Positions 1 through 5,427 of a DNA stretch of 6,244 nucleotides are shown here, in pieces. Positions within the stretch are counted from its first letter, which is position 1, and every line of letters begins with the position of its first letter. The notes beneath the pieces are model-generated. The model was given only the letters and a program-made list of their open reading frames with translations. It did no database searches and had not been told where the DNA came from. This stretch comes from JAPLJQ01 sp037143735 (GTDB lineage: Bacteria; Desulfobacterota; Syntrophia; Syntrophales; UBA2185), in contig JBAWYD010000129.1 of assembly GCA_037143735.1 (NCBI GenBank), forward strand, positions 1 through 6,244, given 5' to 3'. Made by a program: the position numbers and the translations under genes.

Positions 1-687
1 GTGATCCTCGGCACGGGGACAAACGCCTGCTATCCGGAAAAGATCGCCCATATCCTGAAGTGTCCGGGGCTTGGCGCTTCCGGAGAGATGATCGTCAATA
101 TGGAGTGGGGGGGCTTCAATCAGCTCAAGACGAATATTTACGATAATGTCCTGGATCGCGCCTCTCTCAACGCCGGCAAACAACTGTTTGAAAAGATGGT
201 CTCGGGGATGTACCTGGGTGAGATCGCAAGACTGGTGATCGTTGAGATGATGGAGCAGGGACTGCTTTTCAGGGGGACAAGTCTATCCGCTTTTTCAAAG
301 GGATATGCGCTGACCACGGAGCATCTTTCGATGACGGCCCAAGGCGCTGACTTTCTTGACCACTTTGGTGTCAGGGATGTTTCGGAAACGGATAGACGGA
401 CCATCCGGGAAATCTGCCGCATCGTTTCCACCAGGTCTGCTAAATTAGCCGGAGCGGCGATTGCCGCTGTCGTCGCCTGGATGGATGCAAAGCTTGAATC
501 GGAGCATACCATCGCGATCGATGGTTCCCTCTTTGAAAAATATCCCGGATTTCAAGATCAGATGATAGACATCCTTCACGATCTGTTCGGAGATCGCGGT
601 GCGAGGATAAAACTCGAGCTTGCCAAGGATGGATCGGGAATTGGCGCCGCGATTATCGGCGCTGTGGCGGCTTTTACCCGGCGCTGA
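1..687 (+). CDS. Hexokinase, eukaryotic-type family, C-terminal half (5' partial)
   Basis: ATP-dependent hexose kinase that would convert glucose or a related hexose to the 6-phosphate in the cytoplasm. Seen in the 228 visible residues: GTGTNACY (4-11); NMEWGGF (33-39), whose Glu matches a sugar-binding Glu of the family; FEKMVSGMYLGE (63-74) with a second sugar-contact Glu; VSTRSAKLAG (142-151); IDGSLFEKYPGF (173-184); and the nucleotide-side loop DGSGIGAA (210-217). These occur in the order and spacing of the second half of yeast and animal hexokinases, unlike bacterial GlcK or ROK kinases. Family members have about 440 or more residues per unit and GTGTNACY lies near the middle, so the gene starts upstream of the window and the GTG at base 1 is simply an internal Val codon. 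The frame is intact to TGA 685-687. It is followed after 61 bases by a sugar porter, which supports a role in using free sugar. Sugar specificity cannot be read from this half. Confidence 0.92.
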   Translation: MILGTGTNACYPEKIAHILKCPGLGASGEMIVNMEWGGFNQLKTNIYDNVLDRASLNAGKQLFEKMVSGMYLGEIARLVIVEMMEQGLLFRGTSLSAFSKGYALTTEHLSMTAQGADFLDHFGVRDVSETDRRTIREICRIVSTRSAKLAGAAIAAVVAWMDAKLESEHTIAIDGSLFEKYPGFQDQMIDILHDLFGDRGARIKLELAKDGSGIGAAIIGAVAAFTRR

Positions 688-735
688 GTGGCTACATGAT
701 CTCACCCGGTTGACAGGTATCGAATCTGAACTCAC

Positions 736-740
736 AAGGG
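736..740 (+). promoter_or_regulatory. Ribosome-binding site deciding the porter start
   Basis: AAGGG lies 8 bases before the ATG at 749. It favours this start over the longer in-frame opening from 620, which would run through the end of the hexokinase gene and add 43 residues, mostly polar and charged, that are not typical of sugar porters. Confidence 0.7.
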
Positions 741-748
741 CGGAAAAT

Positions 749-2149
749 ATGAACACAGGATACAAGACAATAGTTTTTTTCATCTGTGGAACGGCGGCGC
801 TCGGCGGGTTACTCTTTGGATTGGATCAGGGTTTTATCGCCAATTCTCTGCAGACAATTCAGAAGGTCTACGGACTCGACACCAAGGGAGCGGAACATTA
901 CTCCGCGATTCTTGCAATAGGGGGGGTGATCGGCGCCCTTCTCTCGGGTCTCTTTGCGAGATTTTTAGGCCGAAAAAAGAGCCTTGTGCTGTCGGGGTTC
1001 ATTTTTTGCGCGGCGTCTCTTCTCTCGGCGTTTCTTCCCCCGATGGCGATTATGTCCTCCTGTCGTTTTTTTCTTGGTTTTGCTGTCGGCATCGCTTCCT
1101 TCACTGTTCCCCTCTATCTTTCGGAAACGGCCCCCGCTTCGATTCGAGGCGCCATGGGAACGCTTTTTCAGTTGTTTATTACGATCGGTATCTTTTTGAT
1201 TTCGGCAACCAATGTCTTTATTGCGAAGTGGATTGTGAGCCCCGAAAAAGCGCTTCCTGTCATGTTTGCCGTCATTGTGATTTTCGCGGCGCTCATGTTT
1301 ATGGGAAGCCTGATTCTGCCGGAGAGCCCTCGCTGGCTTATACTAAAGGGAAGACGGGAGCAGGCGATTGCGGTTCTTCAGAAAACTCTCAATACCCCGG
1401 ATGATGTCCACCGTGAAATTAAAGAGATTGAGGAGACCCTGACCAACCAGGGCGTTAACATCGGTATCGTGTTTAAAGGATATTTCATCAAGATATTGAT
1501 TGTCGGAATTTTTCTCCAGATGTTTCAGCAACTTGTAGGGATCAATGTGATGATCTACTACGCCCCGACCATTTTTGGATATGCAGGGATGAAAGATATT
1601 ATCGCGATGATGACCGTGCCGACGGTCAATATGCTCTTCACCTTTCCTGCTATCTGGCTTGTGGAAAAATGGGGTCGCAAGAAGCTCTTGTACGTCGGGG
1701 CGCTGTGCATGCTGATAACCATGGTTTCTGCGGGTATCGTTTTCAGCATTATCGGCAATCAGTCTGACCCGGCGATGATCGGAGCAGCGCCAAAAACCAT
1801 TCTTCTCCTTGCGGTTGTCATCTATATCTTTGGATTTGCCGTTTCGTGGGGGCCGGTGGCGTGGCTCGTCTGTTCGGAGATTTTTCCCCTGCAGGGACGG
1901 GAGTTGGGAATGACTGTGACGACCATGGTGAACTGGACATTTGCGGGGTTATTGATGGACAACGCTCTTACCTTCATGCAAACTTACGGGAACGCATCGA
2001 TTTTCTTCCTGTTTGCGGTCTTCTGCGTATTGGCCGTCGCCTTTGTCGCGGTTTTTGTGCCGGAGACGAAGGGGGTGACGCTCGAACAGATTGAGGGAAA
2101 TCTCAAGGCCGGGAAAAAGATGAGGTCTTTGGGAGATGTTACACTCTGA
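749..2149 (+). CDS. MFS sugar/proton symporter, GalP/XylE-like
   Basis: Inner-membrane importer of a hexose or pentose, probably driven by proton symport. The 466-residue product (GalP is about the same size) has 12 predicted hydrophobic helices, roughly 8-31, 53-70, 78-96, 103-124, 139-158, 170-190, 246-272, 285-305, 312-334, 349-373, 389-410 and 416-437. All sugar-porter signatures are present: GGLLFGLDQG (19-28), RFLGRKK (71-77), PLYLSETAP...RG (121-134), PESPRWL (191-197), QQLVGINVMIYYAP (260-273), EKWGRKK (306-312), GPVAWLVCSEIFP (368-380) and PETKG (438-442). By comparison with XylE, Gln141, Gln260, Gln261, Asn266 and Trp372 line the sugar site. Asp26 and Arg106 match the proton-coupling pair, which argues for symport rather than facilitated diffusion. 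The C-terminal IEGNLKAGKKMRSLG also resembles GalP. Its place behind a hexokinase suggests the two handle the same sugar, most likely glucose or galactose (inference). Confidence 0.95.
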   Translation: MNTGYKTIVFFICGTAALGGLLFGLDQGFIANSLQTIQKVYGLDTKGAEHYSAILAIGGVIGALLSGLFARFLGRKKSLVLSGFIFCAASLLSAFLPPMAIMSSCRFFLGFAVGIASFTVPLYLSETAPASIRGAMGTLFQLFITIGIFLISATNVFIAKWIVSPEKALPVMFAVIVIFAALMFMGSLILPESPRWLILKGRREQAIAVLQKTLNTPDDVHREIKEIEETLTNQGVNIGIVFKGYFIKILIVGIFLQMFQQLVGINVMIYYAPTIFGYAGMKDIIAMMTVPTVNMLFTFPAIWLVEKWGRKKLLYVGALCMLITMVSAGIVFSIIGNQSDPAMIGAAPKTILLLAVVIYIFGFAVSWGPVAWLVCSEIFPLQGRELGMTVTTMVNWTFAGLLMDNALTFMQTYGNASIFFLFAVFCVLAVAFVAVFVPETKGVTLEQIEGNLKAGKKMRSLGDVTL

Positions 2150-2161
2150 AAGCGGCCTCGT

Positions 2162-2578
2162 ATGAGTTTATTTAATGTTTCACCGGAAAAAGAAACGGCG
2201 CTCGAAGCACGCATGGTGCGGTTGGGAGTTTCGGAGGGCGACTTCCGGGAGAGCTTTATCCGGTCATCCGGACCCGGCGGGCAGAAGGTGAACAAATCTT
2301 CTTCCTGTGTGTATCTTGTCCATATGCCAACGGGACTTTCCGTGAAATGTCAACAGGAACGATCCCAGGTGATGAACCGTTTCCTCGCAAGACGCCTGCT
2401 TTTGGACCGGATAGAACGGCTTCAGCGGGGAATGATCAATGCGGAAAAGCAGCGGATCGAAAAAATCAAACGGCAGAAGCGGCGGCGTTCAAGGCGGGCG
2501 AAGGAAAAGGTTCTCGAACTCAAGCACATGCAATCGGAAAAGAAGACCATGCGCGCAAAAGTGAAGCTACCAGACTAA
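2162..2578 (+). CDS. Peptide chain release factor-like protein with GGQ domain (MTRFR/C12orf65 type)
   Basis: Small protein of 138 residues consisting almost only of the peptidyl-tRNA hydrolase domain of class I release factors. Seen: FIRSSGPGGQKVNKSSSCV (32-50), with the GGQ motif at 39-41 that in this superfamily enters the ribosomal peptidyl-transferase centre; HMPTGLSVKCQQERSQ (54-69); NRFLARRLLLDRI (72-84); and a strongly basic tail, residues 101-136, rich in Lys and Arg. The codon-recognition domains of RF1 and RF2 are absent, so stop-codon-dependent termination is unlikely. The known families with this layout (ArfB/YaeJ, mitochondrial ICT1 and MTRFR) release peptides from stalled ribosomes or from separated large subunits. 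The PTG...VKC...RSQ..NR run resembles MTRFR more than ArfB. The start is the first ATG, 12 bases after the porter stop, with no good Shine-Dalgarno sequence. A second in-frame ATG at 2213 would remove part of the conserved N-terminal lead-in. Confidence 0.88.
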   Translation: MSLFNVSPEKETALEARMVRLGVSEGDFRESFIRSSGPGGQKVNKSSSCVYLVHMPTGLSVKCQQERSQVMNRFLARRLLLDRIERLQRGMINAEKQRIEKIKRQKRRRSRRAKEKVLELKHMQSEKKTMRAKVKLPD

Positions 2579-2621
2579 AGGCGGGGTGGATAGGCACAGT
2601 GATTAAAACGAAAGAAAGTTT

Positions 2622-2626
2622 AAAGG
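2622..2626 (+). promoter_or_regulatory. Ribosome-binding site of ahbB
   Basis: AAAGG lies 7 bases before the ATG at 2634, in the 55-base gap after the release-factor-like gene. The rest of the gap is A-rich and I see no convincing hairpin terminator or promoter in it. Confidence 0.55.
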
Positions 2627-2633
2627 TCTTTTC

Positions 2634-3095
2634 ATGATTTCAGAAAAAGAAATGAAAATCGCACAAATCATCCAGAGGGATCTGCCCCTTGAAAAAAGGC
2701 CCTTCAGAAAACTGGGAAACCTTGCGGGGATGTCTGAAAAAGACATCCTTGAGCATATAGGCAAAATGATGAAAAGAGGCGTCATCCGGAAATTCGGCGC
2801 CGTCATCCGTCACCAGAAGGCCGGTTATACGGAAAACGCCATGGTTGTCTGGGCAGTTCCCGAAGATCAGCGCGAGGCCGTAGGAAACATCCTGGCCTCT
2901 TTCCCGGAGATCACCCATTGTTACGAAAGAACGCCCCCGTTTGAAGGAAAATACGCGATCTTTACAATGGTGCACTTCCGCGAAGGAGAAGGGGACGGCG
3001 TCATGCGGAAACTTTCGGAAGCATCGGGCGTCAGGGATTTTAAAGTCCTCACCAGCGAGGAAGAATACAAAAAAAGCTCTATGGAGTATTTTTAA
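2634..3095 (+). CDS. ahbB: Siroheme decarboxylase subunit, AhbB-like (Lrp/AsnC-type fold)
   Basis: Cytoplasmic subunit of the enzyme that removes two acetate carboxyl groups from siroheme to give didecarboxysiroheme, in the siroheme-dependent heme pathway of sulfate reducers and archaea; related Nir proteins act in heme d1 synthesis. The 153-residue product starts with an AsnC-like winged helix (about 4-55), followed by GVIRKFGAVIRHQKAGY (49-65), NAMVVW (68-73), HCYERTPPFEGKYAIF (95-110) with TMVH (111-114), and ends in KKSSMEYF. The FGA.IRHQ run and the ending match AhbB/NirG/NirH-type proteins and differ from simple Lrp regulators. I favour AhbB over AhbA from the RFGA..RHQ pattern by memory of the families. 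The active enzyme is normally an AhbA-AhbB pair, and no AhbA is in the window. The next gene, hemL, starts one base after the stop, which strongly supports a tetrapyrrole role. A plain transcription regulator is the less likely alternative. Confidence 0.82.
   Translation: MISEKEMKIAQIIQRDLPLEKRPFRKLGNLAGMSEKDILEHIGKMMKRGVIRKFGAVIRHQKAGYTENAMVVWAVPEDQREAVGNILASFPEITHCYERTPPFEGKYAIFTMVHFREGEGDGVMRKLSEASGVRDFKVLTSEEEYKKSSMEYF
3083..3086 (+). promoter_or_regulatory. Ribosome-binding site deciding the hemL start, inside ahbB
   Basis: GGAG lies 10 bases before the ATG at 3097 and within the last codons of ahbB. It supports the short start rather than the in-frame opening from 2941, and implies that hemL is translated right after ahbB on the same message. 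Confidence 0.65.
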
Positions 3096-3096
3096 A

Positions 3097-4380
3097 ATGG
3101 CTCATTCATCGGAAATACTTTTCCAAAAGGCGGGGAAAATAATACCGGGAGGCGTCAACAGCCCCGTACGGGCGTTCAAGGCCGTGGATGCAACGCCTCT
3201 CTTTATTGCCCGGGCCGGCGGTTCAAAGATATTCGACGCCGACGGCAGGGAATACATCGATTATGTGGCATCCTGGGGACCGATGATTCTGGGTCATAGC
3301 CACCCCGAGGTTGTCGCCGCTATTCAAAAGGCGGCGGAGAGAGGAACCAGTTACGGGGCGCCGACAGAACTGGAAGTTGAAATGGCGCAGTGCATCGTTG
3401 ACGCCTTTCCCTCCGTTGATATGGTGAGAATGGTCAGTTCAGGGACGGAAGCGGCCATGAGCGCCATCCGCCTTGCCCGCGGGTTTACCGGAAGAGACCG
3501 GATCATCAAATTTGAAGGCTGTTACCACGGTCACGCGGATTCCCTTCTGGTGAAGGCAGGTTCAGGCGTGGCAACATTCGGCATCCCGGGAAGTCCCGGC
3601 ATCCCGCAGGCGTTGGCGGAATTAACCATCACACTCCCCTTCAACGACGTCGAAGCACTCAAATCCGCAGTGGAAATATACGGCGATGAACTGGCCTGCA
3701 TCATCGTGGAGCCCGTTGCCGGAAACATGGGTGTCGTCCCGCCGAAACACGGTTTCCTCGAAACGCTGAGAGAGATCACCCGCGAGCGGGGAATTCTCCT
3801 TATTTTTGACGAAGTGATCACCGGCTTCCGGATCTGCTATGGCGGCTTCCAGAATCTTGCGGGCATCGATCCCGATCTGACGTGTCTGGGAAAGATCATC
3901 GGGGGAGGGCTTCCTGTGGGCGCCTTTGGAGGGAGGAAAGACATTATGGAACATCTGGCCCCGGTTGGGCCGGTCTATCAGGCGGGCACCCTTTCCGGAA
4001 ATCCCGTGGCCATGTCGGCGGGGCTCACAACCCTGAAACTTCTTGATAAAAACAGGGATGGGTATGGCGGGCTTGAGCGAAAGACTGCCTCTCTCTGTGA
4101 TGACATGAAAAAATGTTTTGATCAGGCGAATGTTCCCGTTCGCATCAACCGGATCGGTTCCATGTTCACCGTTTTTTTCACCGCGGAAGAGGTTTTCGAC
4201 TACACCTCAGCCGTGAAAAGCGACACGAAGCGTTTCGCCCGCTACTTCAGGGGCATGCTTGCCAGGGGGATCAATTTGGCGCCATCCCAGTTCGAAGCCG
4301 CTTTTCTCTCATTCGCCCACACGGATGAAGACATGGGAAAAACCATCGCTGCCTGTGCGGAAACATTGAAAATGCTTTAA
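3097..4380 (+). CDS. hemL: Glutamate-1-semialdehyde 2,1-aminomutase
   Basis: PLP-dependent cytoplasmic enzyme that converts glutamate-1-semialdehyde to 5-aminolevulinate, the last step of the C5 route to all tetrapyrroles. The product has 427 residues, against 426 in E. coli. Visible landmarks: PGGVNSPVRAFK (17-28), SWGPMILGHSHP (59-70), SSGTEAAMSAIRLAR (114-128) for cofactor phosphate binding, GCYHGHAD (141-148), FGIPGSPGIP (161-170), DEVITGFR (238-245), and TCLGKIIGGGLPVGAFGG (262-279), where Lys266 is the Schiff-base lysine (Lys265 in E. coli). The start at 3097 is chosen from the family length, the FQKAGKIIPGGVNSPVR N-terminus and the ribosome-binding site. The frame stays open back to 2941, but that stretch overlaps ahbB. 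A C5-route enzyme excludes dependence on glycine-type ALA synthase at this step. The next gene follows after 21 bases. Confidence 0.97.
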   Translation: MAHSSEILFQKAGKIIPGGVNSPVRAFKAVDATPLFIARAGGSKIFDADGREYIDYVASWGPMILGHSHPEVVAAIQKAAERGTSYGAPTELEVEMAQCIVDAFPSVDMVRMVSSGTEAAMSAIRLARGFTGRDRIIKFEGCYHGHADSLLVKAGSGVATFGIPGSPGIPQALAELTITLPFNDVEALKSAVEIYGDELACIIVEPVAGNMGVVPPKHGFLETLREITRERGILLIFDEVITGFRICYGGFQNLAGIDPDLTCLGKIIGGGLPVGAFGGRKDIMEHLAPVGPVYQAGTLSGNPVAMSAGLTTLKLLDKNRDGYGGLERKTASLCDDMKKCFDQANVPVRINRIGSMFTVFFTAEEVFDYTSAVKSDTKRFARYFRGMLARGINLAPSQFEAAFLSFAHTDEDMGKTIAACAETLKML

Positions 4381-4401
4381 GAAAAGGAATCATACAATCT
4401 C

Positions 4402-5427
4402 ATGAAAAAGATTCTCGTCACCGGTGCCGCCGGCTTCATCGGTTTCCATTCAGTCAGGCGATATCTGAAGGCCGGCCATACCGTCGTCGGCCTGGACAAC
4501 ATGAACGATTATTACGATGTGAACTTAAAAAAGGGGCGGCTTGCCCTGCTTACGCCGGACCCGAATTTTCGTTTCATCAAAATGGACATTGCAGACAGAG
4601 AGTCCATGGCATCGCTCTTTGCAGATGTAAAGCCGAAAATCGTCGTTCATCTGGCTGCTCAGGCGGGTGTCCGATACTCCCTGATAAACCCCCACGCTTA
4701 TGTGGACAGTAACATCACTGGCTTCCTGAACATCCTTGAGGGATGCAGACACAATCGGGTTGAACATCTGATTTTTGCCTCGTCGAGTTCGGTCTACGGG
4801 GCCAACACCCTGATGCCTTTCTCCGTCCACCACAATGTAGACCATCCCGTCAGCCTTTATGCCGCCACAAAAAAAGCCAATGAGCTGATGGCCCACACCT
4901 ATGCATGTCTCTACGGAATACCCTGCACGGGGCTGCGGTTTTTTACCGTTTACGGTCCTTGGGGAAGACCGGATATGGCGCTCTTTCTGTTCACAAAGGC
5001 CATCCTCGAAAACAGCCCCATCGACGTGTATAACGAAGGGAAAATGCAGAGGGATTTCACCTATGTCGACGATATCGTCGAAGGTGTATTCCGGTTGACG
5101 GAAAAAATTCCCCAACCCAATCCGGATTGGCGCGGAGACTTCCCGGACCCGGCAACAAGTTTTGCACCCTATAAAATTTACAACATCGGGAACAACAATC
5201 CTGTCGAGCTGCTGGAATTTATCAACATCCTGGAAAAAGAACTCGGCAAAACGGCAAAAAAACAAATGCTCCCCTTGCAACCGGGGGATGTTCCTGCTAC
5301 ATATGCGGAAATCGACGATCTCATGGCCGATGTGGGCTTCAGGCCGGACACGTCGATCAAAGACGGCGTCGGGCATTTCGTGAAATGGTACAGGGAGTAC
5401 TATAATATACAGGGGAAGGTAAGATGA
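4402..5427 (+). CDS. NAD-dependent epimerase, probable UDP-glucuronate 4-epimerase
   Basis: Extended short-chain dehydrogenase that would interconvert UDP-glucuronate and UDP-galacturonate in the cytoplasm for capsule, O-antigen or exopolysaccharide. Over 341 residues one sees the NAD-binding GAAGFIG (9 residues or so from the start, 8-14), LDNMNDYYDVNLKKGRL (31-47), HLAAQAGVRYSL (83-94), FASSSSVYG (125-133), the catalytic pair Tyr153/Lys157 in YAATKK, and RFFTVYGPWGRPDMA (179-193). The AQAGVRYS and PWGRPDMA runs and the NDYYD stretch are typical of UDP-GlcA 4-epimerases (CapI/LpsL-like) rather than plain GalE. Bacterial members have about 335 residues, so the gene is full length. A purine-rich AAAAGGAA lies about 12 bases before the ATG. 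The stop overlaps the start of gmd, so the two sugar-nucleotide enzymes are probably translated together. Another UDP-sugar epimerase or decarboxylase specificity cannot be excluded from sequence alone. Confidence 0.9.
   Translation: MKKILVTGAAGFIGFHSVRRYLKAGHTVVGLDNMNDYYDVNLKKGRLALLTPDPNFRFIKMDIADRESMASLFADVKPKIVVHLAAQAGVRYSLINPHAYVDSNITGFLNILEGCRHNRVEHLIFASSSSVYGANTLMPFSVHHNVDHPVSLYAATKKANELMAHTYACLYGIPCTGLRFFTVYGPWGRPDMALFLFTKAILENSPIDVYNEGKMQRDFTYVDDIVEGVFRLTEKIPQPNPDWRGDFPDPATSFAPYKIYNIGNNNPVELLEFINILEKELGKTAKKQMLPLQPGDVPATYAEIDDLMADVGFRPDTSIKDGVGHFVKWYREYYNIQGKVR
5411..5419 (+). promoter_or_regulatory. Strong ribosome-binding site of gmd at an ATGA overlap
   Basis: AGGGGAAGG precedes the ATG at 5424 by 4 bases (8 from its AGGGG part). 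It lies within the last codons of the epimerase gene, whose TGA (5425-5427) shares ATGA with the gmd start. This is a usual arrangement for translational coupling. Confidence 0.75.

Noticed and set aside
1..3. GTG at base 1 as a true start codon of a short 228-residue protein.
   Set aside because: It falls just before the conserved GTGTNACY in the middle of the hexokinase fold; the fragment lacks the N-terminal catalytic half, so the window edge explains it.
710..738. A perfect TTGACA at 710-715 before the porter gene, as a possible sigma-70 -35 box.
   Set aside because: At spacings of 15-18 bases no acceptable -10 box follows (the hexamers are CTCACA, TCACAA, CACAAG and ACAAGG), so I do not call a promoter. 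An extended or activator-dependent promoter remains possible.
620..748. An upstream ATG at 620 in frame with the porter.
   Set aside because: It overlaps the hexokinase gene, adds a polar stretch foreign to the family, and the ATG at 749 has a good binding site and gives the normal length.
2590..2607. TAGGCACAGTGATTAAAA before ahbB, resembling a sigma-54 -24/-12 element.
   Set aside because: The GGCAC half fits, but the essential GC of the -12 element is AA here.
2610..2633. AAAGA (2611-2615) and TCTTT (2627-2631) as a hairpin over the ahbB ribosome-binding site.
   Set aside because: Only five A/T-dominated pairs with an 11-base loop; too weak to claim as a regulatory structure.
2941..3096. 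An upstream in-frame extension of hemL.
   Set aside because: It lies inside ahbB in another frame and would add 52 residues to a protein that already matches the 426-residue E. coli length.
3580..3606. Direct repeat GGCATCCCG (3580-3588 and 3598-3606).
   Set aside because: It encodes the conserved GIPGSPGIP loop of HemL, so it is explained by protein sequence.
4525..5376. A long open frame of 283 codons on the minus strand opposite the epimerase gene.
   Set aside because: The product has no recognisable domain and is rich in residues expected from reverse reading of a real gene; the + strand protein is full length with all catalytic motifs.
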